Shown here: positions 38,401 to 52,400 of the stretch, piece after piece
Layout of the letters: each line of letters starts with the position of its first letter
How positions within the stretch are numbered: the first letter of the stretch is position 1
Source: Lithospermum erythrorhizon
Lineage: Eukaryota > Streptophyta > Magnoliopsida > Boraginales > Boraginaceae
Reading direction: 5' to 3'
Assembly: GCA_019722365.1 (NCBI GenBank)
Contig: JADFUC010000110.1
Coordinates: 97,718-161,717, forward strand
Length of the DNA: 64,000 bases
Position numbers and translations under genes: made by a program
The notes under the pieces: model-generated
Databases searched by the model: none
Told to the model about the DNA's origin: nothing
Seen by the model: only the letters and a program-made list of their open reading frames with translations

Positions 38401-39275
38401 TGTCATTCATTTGTATACACTTATATGACTCGTTGCATTTTATAATTTATATACAACAAGTCGTAATTTTCAACAAACTGGCCCACATTAATAAGCCGAA
38501 TTATCTTTAGTAACCACGTATGAAGGTTTTAAAATCACTGCATATGATTTTCATTATTTGAACGTGAAAATTGGCATCCTCAAGATTGTCTAATTTATCG
38601 GTGTGTGTCAGGTATACACATACAGAGTACAAATTAATTCCAAAATTTATCAATGCAAGGAACGACTCCACTCCAATTGTTTACTCAGAAATATCGGGCC
38701 GATTCTGGGTTATTATTTAGTTAGGTGGAATTATTTGTGTACTTGAGGAATCTAAACTAAAATTAGCATTCAAGTATTTACATTGTAACTTCCTAGGAGT
38801 TAAATGTCATTAGTGTACTTTATGACTATTTAATGGTTTGAATACTACTAAATGTGTCATGATGACATTTGGGAGTTACAAGTTTCTCCATAACACATGA
38901 ATAATATAAGTAGTGGTTTCCTCCAACTTTTTAAGGGAGGGGAAAAAACTTTTGATGTTCTATTTTGTAAGTCTTCATGGTAATTCTTTTGAAAGGATAA
39001 ATAAGCAAGCTCGAGTTGTTCAAGTGAAGCTAGAGCGCTCTGCTGTCACACTGACCATTTTATTCGGGAGACAAACACCTTACTTCGATCCTACAAATCA
39101 AGTGAGTAGTGGCAATTTGTTTTAAGTAAAGTGTTCAAACTAATTAGATCTAGTATCTTTACATGTTTTAAAATAATTTTATGTTTTACTGCAACTATTA
39201 TCCCTACACCTTAAAGCAAATTGGAGTTATATAATATAATCTATTTTGGATATAATTGTGTTTCTATCATATGTT
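38401..39275. other. AT-rich spacer between retroelements
   Basis: No gene or named repeat recognised. Confidence 0.45.
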
Positions 39276-39710
39276 TTAAAATGCTCGACTCACAAGCAGT
39301 GGGTCCAAACTACCGCCCCAACGCCTGTAACATGTCTGTGAGCCGATTTTGCGCGGAACACGAGACAACCGAATCAGATCATCCAATACCGCATCCAGCA
39401 AGAATTCGAAATCTATCTCAATATGTTTCGTCCGGTCATGAAAGACTGGATTATGCGCCAAATGCAACATAGACTGACTATCACACAACAACTCAATCGC
39501 CCTCGTATGAAACACACGAAAGCAACAAAGAAGACTTTTCAATCATTTCAACTCACAAATGGCAACAACCATAGACCGGTATTCAGCCTCAACAGAAGAC
39601 TGATACATTGTATCACGTTTCTTAGATTTCGAGGAAACAGGAGAGTCACCCGGGTAAAACACCATTCAACCGTAGACGTGGACAATTCTCGCCCACTCAA
39701 TCACACCAAC
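39276..39710 (-). pseudogene. Copia RNase H remnant
   Basis: The minus strand reads SSVEAEYRSMVVAICELK, then (after a stop) LLCDSQSMLHLAHNPVFHDR and TKHIEIDFEFLLDAVLDDLI, the C-terminal RNase H of a plant Copia element. It is the 3' continuation of the RT remnant at 42190-43140, now separated from it by an insertion of about 2.4 kb. Confidence 0.85.
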
Positions 39711-39789
39711 TGAAGCTACAGCACCTTTCACACTCAGTCAATACTTTTCCTCAGAATAACCTGCCTGCTAATTTCGAGCACACATCAGA

Positions 39790-42185
39790 AATTTATTTTA
39801 CCATGCTTATAATTTAGTCGTAGGGCAATGGTGGATACCGAAAGTTAAGTTAGATCGTTAAGTCGCTCGACACTCGATTCGCTTATCTCGGGTACAAACT
39901 CTGCGGCGCTTTTATGTGACTTAAGAGTTAAGTAATCCATCATTCATCTCATCATCACAAACACAAAATCACAAATTATCTCCTCCTTCCTCACCATTTT
40001 CTGAAATTCCCCTCGGTACCAAAGATGAAAATTTTCTTCCATTTCTTCACTTTGTTGCTAACAGATCCTCAAGTCGATTCGTAGCGCTTCCATCATCTTT
40101 CCCTACAAAATTGAGGTAAAAAGTTGAGTTTCAGTTGATTATGTTTGACTTTTGTTGACTTTTTGTCATAACTTAAATTTTATGATGATTCTAAGCTCAT
40201 ATGGGTTCTATGATGTATAAGGCTTACTGACCCATGATTTAGAGGTCGTTGAAAATGCTATGGTCAAGAATTTTTCTAGTTTCGCTTGACTTTTTGCTGA
40301 TATTTTTATAAGACTTTAAATGCGTAGGAGTTTAATTGGGACCTTATCAGAAGTTATCAAGCGAGGTTAAAATTGTGATTTTAAATTGATTAAAGTGGAG
40401 TTAAATAAAAGCGCGATTTGTAAGAGTTATAATTGATATTTTGAGTATAAAGTTGTTAATTACGGACTGGTGGTTAAATAAAATTTAATTTATAATTTGA
40501 TGAAATGTTAAAATAATAAGGTGGAATTCTGTGGGGAGACAATTGGTCATGGGTCCGACTCGGGGATTATTAATTCGTTGTTTTATCTGGCTATTTTAGA
40601 CTGCTTAGAAATAGTTCCAATTAAGAGTCGGCTAAAGGTTTTATGTAACTTGGTGTAATTGTAGTAGGGTCTTTGATTATACTTTCTCGGCAAGCTTTTG
40701 AGCCAAAGCCGATCGCGAAAGCGGCTACCGCGATCGTTCGCCAAGGTTTTGCGGTAGCCAGCAGAGTGAAGACTTATCTCACAAAGTGTTACTTAATGCA
40801 TTTACTTTAAATCATGCTAACATGTCACAGAGATGATTTCATGCGTGAACAAGATATATGTTCTTGTAGTATTATTACGTGGTATGATTATGTGAGAATG
40901 GTATACATGTAATGGTTGGGTAATGCATTATACGTGATCTTGGGCTTCCAGTGAGCCACGATATGATTATGTGATTATATTCGTGGCGTCAAGATACTGG
41001 TGTGCGAATACTGAACTCCTAACTATATTGAGCTTCGGGCCTCATTGCACGCCAGATTTCCGTGGCCTTGCCGCACTTTTGGTTCACGCTGGGCCTTGTC
41101 GGCGGTTGTGATTGACACATCGCTGGATGTTTTAGCCGTGGTGCTTTAATATTGTCTGGGAGTAGTAGAGTTGGTCAGGAGTTATGCATGACTTCGGTGA
41201 CTCGAGTATCGTGCTCTTGACCCATAGTCACCATTGTATAAGCGACTCTCCTTCCTCAGAAGACATGTGACGCTTATCAGCCTTTATACTTAGTGTATGT
41301 TGCGCTTGCCTTATACTTAGTGTATAAGCTGCCATTTATCGATTGGTCCATTCCTCAGCAGTAGACGGATCGAGCATACAAGACAGAGGTCGTATAGTCG
41401 CGATACGGTAGATAAAAGTATTCACGACTAGAGTTATACCGTTAGTCGCTCTTGAGTTCTTTTGGGTGATCAGGCTTTACCTAAACTTTCTATTACATTC
41501 CAGCCACATGATTCTAGACTTTCTTTTGGAATTATGTCGTATTTGACCTTATTAGGTGGAACCGATATATATATATATTAACTATATATATATATATATA
41601 TGCTATATATGTCTTATCTAATATTCGAATTATTATAATAATTGACCCACTGTCCGCATTGCCAGCTTTCCTAGCTGCTCGCTCACTGCCTTTTACTGGC
41701 TTACACTCTCTTTCGCTGGAATGGCATTTTATTTGTGCCAAAGCCGACAGGCAATAGAGCTACAGGCTATCGGAGAATTTTTTCCCGAGTGGCTAAAGTG
41801 GCATCGTCAAGGATCCCTGCTACCTCATTTTGATGCTGTCAACCCGATTTTATCATTTAGATTTTTTCTTTCAGTACCCTAATTTCTGTCATGAATTATT
41901 TCAGTAACTGGACACAAAGATTTATTCTCCTCGCTGTAGCCTCACATTACCGTCTTTGGGATAAGGTCAGGTATATATATATACGGGCCTGTCAAGTCAG
42001 ATATCACCCGACGGATTATAAATTTTAAACCTGCTTTGATTGAGAAGCTTGAATTGTAACCCAAATTTCGACGAAATTCTAGTGTTTTTAAACCCAGTCG
42101 CCCATCGGCTCAGCGACTCGGTATTCCGGATTATAATTTTGATTCCTCACCCCAGGCGAAAGGCCTGCCACACCGTGTCTTTACA
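39790..42185. mobile_element. LTR-like insertion splitting a Copia element
   Basis: About 2.4 kb without coding domains lies between Copia YLKD (RT side, about 42200) and the GYxxFL-SSxEAEYR region (RNase H side, about 39710), which are nearly adjacent in an intact element. Length, lack of ORFs and phrases such as gttgacttttgttgactttt suggest a solo LTR of a chromovirus-type Gypsy element. Borders and TSD are not resolved. Confidence 0.5.
41568..41612. repeat. (AT)n microsatellite, interrupted
   Basis: Two AT runs separated by taac and tgc. Confidence 0.85.
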
Positions 42186-42189
42186 TCCT

Positions 42190-43140
42190 TGAGATATTTA
42201 ACCATACGAATCAAGCAAATGCCTAATGATCCCCGACTAGGCTCTCATCCTAAAGCTGTAGACAACACATGTACTACAAAGGTGCTAGTAAAAAGTGCCC
42301 AGTAAAGTAAACACCCCACTAACCTATGATAAGTTCACTCAAACTTCTATATTGGGTCGTAAGGGGTCAATAGCCGGGTTCGTCTAATCGAAACCTATGC
42401 TTAAATAATCTGCACTGTTGCAATAATATCAAGAGCATATTTCCGCTCACTAAGAAAAATCCTTCTAAGCAACTTCAACCCCAAAAAATATTTAAGAACC
42501 CCCATCCCTTATCCGAAACAATTAAAATACTTCTTTAAAGTTAGGAAACAACAAAGCAGTAGCTGATTACCGATATGATTAAATCGTCACCATAAAACCA
42601 ACACCACATGCAACAGATTTCTCTCACAGCAACCGAGACCAGCAAGATCAACAAAGCCATACCTTTCAAGGCCACTGCAAATCTCAGAACTACAATAGTT
42701 GGGTGCATGTTTCAACCCATTAAGCACGATTTATGCACTTGTATCAGTCGACCGGATACCCCATGTTAAAACCTGGAGGAAACTTCATATAAATCTCCTC
42801 AGACAAATCACCGTGCAGAAATGCATTATGCATATCCATCTAATGCAGCTCCCAATTCTTGATAGCATCAACTGCTAAGAAAGTCCGTACAATAACCATC
42901 TTCGCAACCGGTGCAAAAGTATCGTTATTCTCAATGTCTTCTACTTGATTATTACCAAAAACAACCAATTGAGCTTTAAACCTCTCAATACTACCATCAA
43001 AATTATATTTGACCTTAGCACCAAGAGCTTTCTTCCCCTCGGGTAATGCCACCACACTCCAGGTTTTATTAGCTTCCGAATCCTCAACCTCCTTCTTGAT
43101 TATACAGAGTATTTCTATACTAAACGCCACACTATTGTCA
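42190..43140 (-). pseudogene. Copia reverse transcriptase remnant
   Basis: The minus strand from 43130 reads EANKTWSVVALPEGKKALGA, DGSIERFKAQLVVFGNNQVE, then [40 protein letters not shown], and frameshifted GDDLIISV (the YVDDLIISG site), VLKYFLG and RKYALDII. The order is right for plant Ty1/Copia RT, but the frame is broken many times and the catalytic YVDD reads YGDD. Confidence 0.85.
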
Positions 43141-44253
43141 TACTAATTTACCCGTGAATAAACGTTTTGACATTTTTGTAGCGTATTTAATTCTAATGTC
43201 AACAACATCATACACTCGACATGTTAGTTTCCCACGAGGTTGATAATTCCATTTAAACGTTGCAGCTTCGCAGGTTCAATTTGACCCGAAAAATTAGTTG
43301 GGTTTAAGGTTTCTCGCCTTGTATATGTGGGAAAAACGTCACAGTATGTGCAATGTTTGTGTGACTTTTTTTAATGCCATAAATGCTATTTTCTCTAGTA
43401 GTTGAATTTTGATATCTTAATTATAATACTCATTGCTAATTTACCAAAAAAAAAATTGAAGATATTTGATTAAATGTTAGTTGTCACAAGAGATATATAG
43501 ATGCTTTTGTAGTTCTGATGGTTTTTTGGTTATTTTTATATTAATTTGTTTATGGTCATAACTTTTGCCTCTGTCTAATTCAAATTCTAATTAGATTCGT
43601 GTATTAGTTGAGTTATATCAAACGGCTCGTTCTTTAATGATGGATATGCAAGCATGATAACTTATATGATATTCTATATTTCCTTGAGATTATGCAAAAT
43701 TATATACGAAATATTCTTTTTTGGATCTCTCTTTAGCCATGTGCCTCTTATCCTTAGGAGGTCATCCTCCATTAGCAAGTTTTTTTGGAAACTCTTTCTA
43801 TCCTGATATGGATGCCAAAAAGGCCAATATTTCTTGATTTTAATATGACTCTGTTCGTTCAGTTGAGACTCAGGTTCGTCTGGAGCTTGCTGAGACTAAT
43901 TGAAGTGTAAGCTCGGATCAATTATGAACAGAGACCAATATATTGAGTTGCTGATGTTATAGAATCTATGATCATCACTCAAATGTACCTTTCCAGTAAT
44001 ACCCCAATTCAAAATAGACGATGCTGACAAGCTGATTTTGATTCCGATTTTGACGATATCTACCATATTATCAAGACGTTATCTTCTTCTAAAGCTTCAT
44101 CTCATAAGAATCTTAAATAATATGATAAAACGTGTCAGAATGATTTAGAGGGAAAACTGTTCTACAACGTCAAATATGATTTTTAGTGTGCTATAATTAT
44201 TTGGATTTTATAGTATAGGGTGATTACAATATTACTTCAATGGAACTATATTA
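43141..44253. other. Intergenic or unassigned repeat DNA
   Basis: AT-rich, no domain recognised. A short plus-strand stretch near 43860-44100 looks coding-like (many Ser and Asp codons) but has stops and no match I know. Confidence 0.4.
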
Positions 44254-44689
44254 CTACCTCCCTCCCTAAAAAATTATTATATTTTTATTTTTTGAACTTT
44301 TAATAATTGAACGTTGACCTTAAATATTTTATTTGTATTGTATAATATTTAATAAATCAATGAAAAGAATTTGAAATGTATTTTTTATTGATATATTTTT
44401 CATAAAATATTAAAAAATATAAATAAAAATATTTAAGGTCAAAGTTCAACTACTAAAAAATCAAAAAATCAAAATATTACAATTTTTAAGGCTTGTTTGG
44501 ATTGAGGGATTTTAGAGGACTGGATTTAAATCCACAACTCAAATACATAGGTGTTGTTTGGATACTTTTCAAAATCAAGACATTTTAAATCCACTCATTT
44601 ATCGATAGATTGCTTAATAAACCGACGGATTCAAAATCACTTCAAAACACACATTTTAAATTCATCCTCTTTCGATAACATATTTTCTC

Positions 44690-45430
44690 AAGAAATTTCG
44701 ACTGACTATTTTCTACTTTTCGAATTTAACCATATTTTCACCCCGGTTAATTTGAGCATCATATTTTTCGTATCTTGTCAACACGAGAAAATATTTTTGG
44801 CCCGTTTCGACCTAAGAACATATTTTCAGCTCGTTTCGACCCGAGAGCACATTTTCACCCCCGCTTGATCCGTGACAATATTTATCAATTTCGACCAGAC
44901 CATATTACCCATTTCGACCGTGAACATATTTTCTGGGTCCGCTTCGACCAGAAACATATTGCCCTTTCAACCCCGTGAACAATTTTTTTGCTACGTTTCG
45001 CCCGAGATTATATTTTCGGCCCATTTCGACCCGAGACCATTTTCGCTGGCTTCACCTCGAAAAACATATTTTCACCTCTGCTTCGACCTCGTGCCTATAT
45101 TTTCTACCATTCTCGACCTAACATTTTCACCCCTGCTTCAACTCCGATCATTTTTGCCTGCTTTTCACCCAAGCACTATATTACCCATTTCGACACGAGA
45201 CTATTTTCAAAGCAGTGTTTCGACCCAGACTATATATTCATCCGATTCACCAGACCATTTTTTCAATTCGCTTCGACACAAAACCATATTTTTTCACCCC
45301 ATTATTAGAATCACATGCTTCTCACCCAAATCATATTTTCATGAGTTTCGATCCTGCACTATTTCATTCCCATTTTCATCGACCATATTGTCGACTGCTT
45401 CACTCGAGATTACATTTTCGTCTCCGGCTT
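44690..45430 (+). repeat. Minisatellite array, about 30-bp unit
   Basis: About two dozen degenerate units built on tttcgacccgagaacatatt followed by ttcacc. All frames stay largely open, producing repeating Phe-Asp-Pro/Phe-Ser peptides. It faces the array at 45600-45900. Confidence 0.8.
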
Positions 45431-45599
45431 TGAAATTTGTCAAAAATAATGTTCAAGCGAATTACTTTAAATGAATTGCCTAAATTTGTCTAAACTTTTA
45501 CATTTTGTGTCGAATTGTGGAAAATAAAATTTTGGATCGAAATGAAGATCGTGGTTGATTCTCAATAAAATGATATCCCTGGCTCAAATTAAATCAATT

Positions 45600-45900
45600 A
45601 TTTAAATTTGTCAAAAATGACGATTTGGCCGAAATCAGAAAATGACGTCTCACATCGAAACTTGTCGAAAATGTAGTTCCGAGTCGAAATTTATCAAAAG
45701 TTCCGGGCTGAAATTTGTCGAAAATGACTTTCAAGGTCGAAATTTGTAGAAAATGAAGTTTTGGGTCGAAATTTGTCGATAATACATTTCCTCGATCGAA
45801 ATTTTTGTGAAAATGCCGGTTCGAGCGAAATTTGTCAAAATAAAGTTTCGGTTTAAATATGTCAAAGTGATAAGCCAAATAAATTTGTCAAAAATGAATT
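45600..45900 (-). repeat. Minisatellite array, about 30-bp unit, opposite orientation
   Basis: About ten units built on gggtcgaaatttgtcgaaaa followed by tgaagttt. The reverse complement of the left-hand unit (gggtcgaaacgggc..gaaaatatg) is similar, so the two arrays are diverged inverted relatives. Confidence 0.75.
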
Positions 45901-46493
45901 TCGAACAAAATTTCATAAATACTTAAAGCTGCACTGAAAACGACATTGCCAAACAATTGATTTTAAATCCATCACTAAATCGCTCCTCAAATCCATTGAT
46001 TTTCCAAACAATGAATTTGATTTCAAATCTATAGATTTCAAATCCAAATCCATCGATCCAAACAAATCCTTAGGGATGGAGAGAGTATATGATTAGAGTT
46101 GGTATTCGTCCATTCTTACGAGCATATAAAATTGATTCACTGGCAAGAGAAATCTCTCTTGTAGAGTTTTGGTTCAATAACGAAGCTGAACATCCAATTC
46201 TAGGAGTATATTACCCATTAAAGTTGTTTCTCATGCACAATCTAAACATCTTATACTCCGTAACAACGTAAACTCTTTGAAGGCATTATACTTGAACATT
46301 ATTGATTTACATCAGGATGTGTTATGTTTTCGCTCATTCTTTCAAAAACTACATGTATCTCATCCACTCAACTAATTCAATATAGGATGGTAAACTCGTG
46401 AAGCCCGAGAGCTTATTACATAGTAACACAATGCTCTGATTTAAATTGACAGGCTCGATTCTAACGAAGACAGAATCAGAAAGAATGTCGTGA

Positions 46494-49400
46494 CTAATAT
46501 CGATCTTCTTGATTCTTTGCACTCCAGATTGCATGTAACTTCATAGCAGTTGATTCAGGATCATTGTGAAGCCTAATCTTGAAGTTGATGGTCCGGTCGA
46601 TATATTTTTGGTGATTTGAAGGCTGAGATAACGTTGAAGTCAGCTGAGTGGTATTCTCCTCCACCAAGTATGGTAATATGTAACTTTCCATTTCTTTCAG
46701 AGAAATCTCTAGGTGCGTTCCGGGAACTTTTAGGAACTTCACCTTCCCTGCTTCATCCAATGTTTTCAGACCAATCCAGTCTTCCTTGTATAATGTTGTC
46801 TGCATGGTTATGAACATATATCTCGATCAGGTCCAGAAACACTCGTACTAACCACAATTCAAGACAAAGATGGGTGTTTACATCTCTCCGTTTTCTTGAG
46901 GAATGCATGTAAGAACGGAATCAAGAGATGACAATATAGATTATTACAGTTGTTTCAAACACTTGACGACTCTTAATCAGATACAAACATCTTTTATTCA
47001 TAAGATGTAATCAATGTATAGAGAAATTACCTCTTGCGCACTCAATATCGGGCTCCAGGAACCCTCTGGATAGTATCCAAACCAAGAAGTTTCTTTTGGT
47101 ACTAGTATTGTATCTCCGTCAAACTGAAGGAAGAAGATATCAAGACAATAAAGTAATTTCTCGATCATAGAGATGAGGAAGGCTAGAGTGACCAATGAAG
47201 AGTACTGCCAACTTACCATGATAAGCACCAGATTTTTCAAGCTGGAAAACCGTTCCTTGTAGGTGGAATTTATAAACACTTCATTGTTAAGTTTTGGGAG
47301 AAATGTGCATCCGCTTTTGTAGTCATCTATATCCTGTAAGATGGATTCTTTTAAGAAAACATGAACAATGTCATGAACCTTTATTCCTATTAATCCTTCA
47401 TGGCAGAATTCGCATGTTTCCATATCATGAACTAAATCTTCAATTCTATATCATGAACACACAATCCTTGAGTTAAACCTTCTTGAAGAAGCCTGACGGC
47501 TGAAGCTTTCTCAGCATTAGTTATTACTACCTCCAAATCAATATAAGTGATTGTTTTTTCTAAAATCATTCATTAATTAGAGGTAATCATTACACTTTAC
47601 GATGAGAAATAAAACTTTATATGGACAAGAATGTGAAAATAATGTCCAAGTATCACTTTGGTGCAAATATTTTGAGAGAGGACGTTTAGTTTAAACAATC
47701 GCTCATACTGATACGGAGGTATCTCCCAATATATGAAACGAAGTTCGAATCGGGCTTGCTACGCCGAAAACTAACTTCGAAGCTCAATGCTGTTTGAAAC
47801 CTATTCCACATTTGCCCCTATAACTGCTATAATTAATCAACCAATGAATCATTAAACTGTCTTCCTCACACTGTGATACTAATTGGTGGTACTCTTTCTT
47901 CGCCATTCCACCATTCCTCGTTAACTTTTTTTGAATCCTCCACTAATTTATTAATCGTGGTACGTGAGACTATGTTTTTGCTTTTCTATTTCTAAGGGAA
48001 AAAACTTTGAAACACCATTTCCCAAATCGGTAAGAGATGTCCGTAAAATCATCCGTATAACTGTTTTTGCTGGCATCCAAAATAGGCCATGTTTTATATT
48101 GTTCATATGTGTTGGAAGCATGGTGGTCTAATGATAATTTTTAATGAAACTTTGAAATAACATTGCATGATCCAACTCTTGCACGATCAATATTGTTGTC
48201 TTCATGTTAATTATAAGCTACTTTGAACTCCAACTTTTCCAATATAGGGTTAATTATTACTCCATATATATGAAGTAACAATTAACAGGACATTATTTGA
48301 ATTCCTTTGTGGGTTTTGTAGAAATACGAACATATTAATTTTGTATTTTGTCTGAAATGGTAATTTGTAACAACATTTTTAACTTAGTTGGTGAATTTAT
48401 GATGTAGAGTGAACACTGCAAACTGGTTAGGCTAATGACTCTGCTGATGGTCTCCTGTGATTTTGCTGGAAATTGCAGAAAGCTAAAGTAGCTCTTTTAT
48501 AGATTTTCTATTACTAAGAGCTCTCATTTTATAATTCATCCTTATGCAATTAAGTAATGATGCAGCACCTAGACCAAGCTCACCACTAGTGAAGAAATTA
48601 TAGCAACTAAAGATGAAATCACTAATTCAAGGGAGGATCTGGTAACTGAAGGTTGAGACACCGGACCAGGGTTGGATGACCATGTCGACAGACTTAGGAT
48701 GCCGGTTTACATGGCTGCGACGGTTCGTATGCTATTGTCGTACTGCTCAAGGAGGATTATACCTCCTTGTAAGAAAAGAAAAAAAAAAAAAAACTAATGC
48801 AATGGAAAATGGATTACTATATTATGTTTTTCTACACCTAGACTTGTTTAATTTATTACGTAATGAATTTGGCATTTAATACCCTCCTTTCTTTTATCTT
48901 TTCGTTTCATTTTTATTTGTATTCAATATAATTGTTTTTCAATCTTACCAACAACCCTTTCAATCAATAAATTTTTTTATTTGTTTGGTTAGGATAGTAA
49001 TCCTAACACGAATGGTGATTGTTAATTTCCTTTTCACTATCATATTGCTCAATTAAAATATATTTTTATTGACGGTATAAAAAATATAAAACAACGACAT
49101 CAAAGAATTTGCACAGACTGGACTGTGCAATGATAGCTAGTTTATCATTATTCTGAAAAGAAACTTCAAGTATAGTTGATATGCTTACATTGGGAATTTT
49201 AACATAACCAGCTGGAGCAAGGTGTTCCTGAAATTGGTTAAAGTATTAAAGAAATGCCAAATGAAAACCACAATTTCAGTTGAAACAAATACAATAACCA
49301 AACAAGAGGAAATATTAACTCATCAGTTGTGGTTTACTGCCAAATATTGATGTTCTAGAAGCATTTTGACGATTTTTTTGCCATGTCTACTGGCTTTTAG

Positions 49401-52400
49401 CAACTATAAGAAATTCTCATATCCCAACTCCATTTCACTTTCCTATTTATATTATTTTTGGGGAGGGCTGTTAAAGGAGGTGTAGAGAACAGAGAAAACC
49501 GAGGAAGCTAAATCGAACCTGAACAAAGTCACAGTATATAGCAAACTTGATAATCCAGTCAACAAGCTTGCATAGCACTCCAGACTGCAGGAACAGAGTT
49601 GAATTAGAACAATCGCTCTTGAATTGCTATAGCCATCACAGATAAACTTTCCAGAAATGTCACGGAGACTAGGCATTTAGACCCACCAGATTTCAATAAA
49701 CTAATATTCAAGAAATTTTACCGATATGCTGCCTAGCACATGATTAGGTTGACAAACTTTACTTAATGAACAATGTCGAGACTAAATATGTTGTCAACTA
49801 AGTTTGCCTAAGTTTAAAATCAATTAAAATAAGCTTAGCCTTTTCTTAACACAAAATTCTGATATGCTTCCAGCCTGCCTCAAGTACAAATGGGATAGAA
49901 GCATGAAGAGCAGGCCTGGTACTACAATTCATCTGTAACTCTAGTCCGAATACAGGCATCTCAAGCTAATAAGTTGAATTATATTTTACATCAATGTACT
50001 TCATTTTTTAGTAAATAGATGTGTGTTTAGCAAGATCTCTAATGGTCAAAATATTTGCTAAATACTGTTAAATTTCTTCCCACTTATTACATTATTTCAT
50101 TTTTCTTTGTTCTCACTCATTGCAGATGATCAACATTTTCATCTCTTCAAAGGTGTTGCATAGGGTTGACAACCCAATGTAATGACCATGCCTAAGAGAT
50201 GTGTTAATGTATGGTTGGATGAAGTTTTTCTATGACCGTTATGACTGTTGGATGGACAAAGCACTCGGTGTGTTGTCCTCGATCAAGTGTTAAACTAGTA
50301 TGGGTTTCGGATGTCTCACTTGCGAAGGTTCTTTTCGATTATACGCGTATAAAGGATCGGTTAGAAGATTTGGTGATAATTGAAGATCTCGAAAAGAGTT
50401 TCCTTGAAGAACAAGATATTGTGATAAGGCAAGTGTTGGAGTCCTAATATGATTCGTTTATTTAAGGAAGGAGGTGGATCTCAAATCGAGCACGCACCAT
50501 ATTAAAAGATCGAAACTCTCGAAGACACACACTATAAAGGAGTTAATACTCGAGAATGAAGGGCAACGAAATACCTTTGCTGAAACATTCTTTGCGTATT
50601 GAAGCCAGCGATGTGTTTTAGTGTAGACAACATTGTTAGAAGCTACAATCTTCTAAGCAATGTCACGACATTGTTAATAGCGCATGTCGTTTTTTAGCAG
50701 TTTATTGAGAGCTATTTGCGAAATCCATTGTAAGGCAATTTGGGAGAGTGTTGACAAGGGAGAGGCATAATGAATATAGGTGGATCGCAGGCTATAAATT
50801 AGTAGTGAAAGGTTAGTTAGGGGCGTCGAGAAGGGGTGAGTACATTGGGTAAGTCCACACTACTTATAATACTTCATCATTTAATTGGATTTCTCCACAG
50901 GCAAGCGCCTCGGTTTTTATAGATGTGATTGCGCTGGCCCCGGGTTACCGTTTTGTGTGTTAACTTTCTTTGTGTATTTTTGTTATTGTCCCTGCTGTGT
51001 TTAATTGTTAGATTAATGATTGTAGTGGATTTGGTAGAATAGTTTACTATTTCAGATTCGTATCGGAGGCGGTAGCTTAACATCTGAGAAGTGAGGTCGT
51101 GTAGCTAATGGAAGGAAACCGGGGAAGGAAGCTTCGATTACTCGACCAGGGAAACGATGGAACCCAGTACCCGTATTAGCTAAGCATTTGCCTTTTTAAA
51201 GATTCGGTGAACCTGAGGCGTGTTATCTTTACTTGGATGGAGACGAGCGCCAGGAAACCGATGATGATGAAATTGTTGTGATCGAGGAATAACGAGGCGG
51301 ACCGATGTAGAAGCCAGTATCGCAGGGAATAAGCGAAAGCCTTGAATGTAAATATTTTGTGCGATCGATCGAGGTCTTTAAAAACATCGGCTCTTGTATG
51401 CGATTCTTTGGGGAAGCGTAGAGAAATCTTCATGGCTTGACTATGAAGGAACGAAAAAGTGAGAATATTCATTTCTGTGACTTACTCTGAGATGGGGAAA
51501 ACTTGAAGATCTGAGGATGAAACCGTCGAGTACACAATTCGAGATCAAAGATCTAGCTAGCGAATCTTTTAGTAATGAGGAAGGTCGGAGAAAAGTGTTG
51601 AGGATTCTTCAAGGTTTCTTCAGCGGGGATTCTGCCGTTGACTCGGGATCTATACATTATGGGATTTGATAAACTAATTGGGAGTCTCGGCTTAACTTTT
51701 CGAAATGATGTGTTTGAGGCCGGAACCTACCAAGGGAAAAAGAGTGGCACTACAGTAGCGACTTAGAGAATGGAGGAGAATACCATTTGGCGTGAACGTG
51801 TTGGCCAAAAATTTAACAAGACCACAGAAGCGGCTTCCAGCAATGCTTATTCCGGAGGGGAAGCGGCTCAGGGCATGTTTGACAGCCGGGTGACAAGAGA
51901 TGGAAGAATTCGAAATTTGGAGGATCAAGCAGTGTTAAGGAGCCTTAGAAAGTAGGTCGAAGGGAATCTGATATAAGGAGTGAAGGTTTGGTCGCGTCAA
52001 GTTGAGTGTCTTTAATCATGTGAAGAAGCGATCTAAGGTTACTATCGATGAGGAGACTGAAAGAGAGGAAGAAAGTGATAACAAAGTTAGCAACTTTGTG
52101 GCTTTCACTGCTAGAGACACACAAGAACTGGCCGTCAATCCGAGTGTCAATGATTGTCCAACTAACAATATGAGTGATGAGGAGGAAGACCTTACTGAAG
52201 AAGACCAAATGGCAAACTATCAATTACTATTCATGAAATGATCAAAACTGACTCAGGCATACACCTCAGGAGAAGTCGAAAGAGTGTCCTTGTTGAAGAA
52301 GAATGAAGAACTGATAAAGAGTGTTGAGAAACAAAAATTGGAGATACGCATTCTTGAAGATAAAATTGAAGGAATGATTAAAGGAATCAAGATGATGAAC

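Larger units (their letters stand above)
44489..46069. mobile_element. Tourist/PIF-Harbinger-like element with inner tandem arrays
   Basis: Ends ggcttgtttggattga and, inverted, ggatttgtttggatcga form the terminal inverted repeats. TTA flanks both sides (44486-44488 and 46070-46072); removing the element with one TTA restores a continuous Stowaway end. Sub-terminal parts also pair (aaatccact..., ccaaatccatcg). It holds no transposase, so it is non-autonomous. The 200-codon open frame inside is a product of the tandem array. Confidence 0.65.
44254..46085. mobile_element. Stowaway-like MITE, interrupted
   Basis: Left end tactacctccctccctaaaa and right end agggatggagagagta are inverted repeats (TACT..CTCC.TCCCTAAAAA on both strands) with TA at each side (44252-44253, 46086-46087), the Tc1/mariner-type target. 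The inner arms (44270-44370 versus 44400-44488) pair over about 90 bases, so the original element was a near-perfect hairpin. A second element at 44489-46069 is inserted just inside its right end. Confidence 0.75.

Noticed and set aside
44872..45474. 200-codon plus-strand open frame
   Set aside because: Produced by the 30-bp minisatellite. All frames are open and the peptide simply repeats Phe/Ser/Asp/Pro.
48676..48879. 67-codon ORF in a thioesterase intron
   Set aside because: Runs through a poly-A stretch, with no domain and no link to flanking exons.
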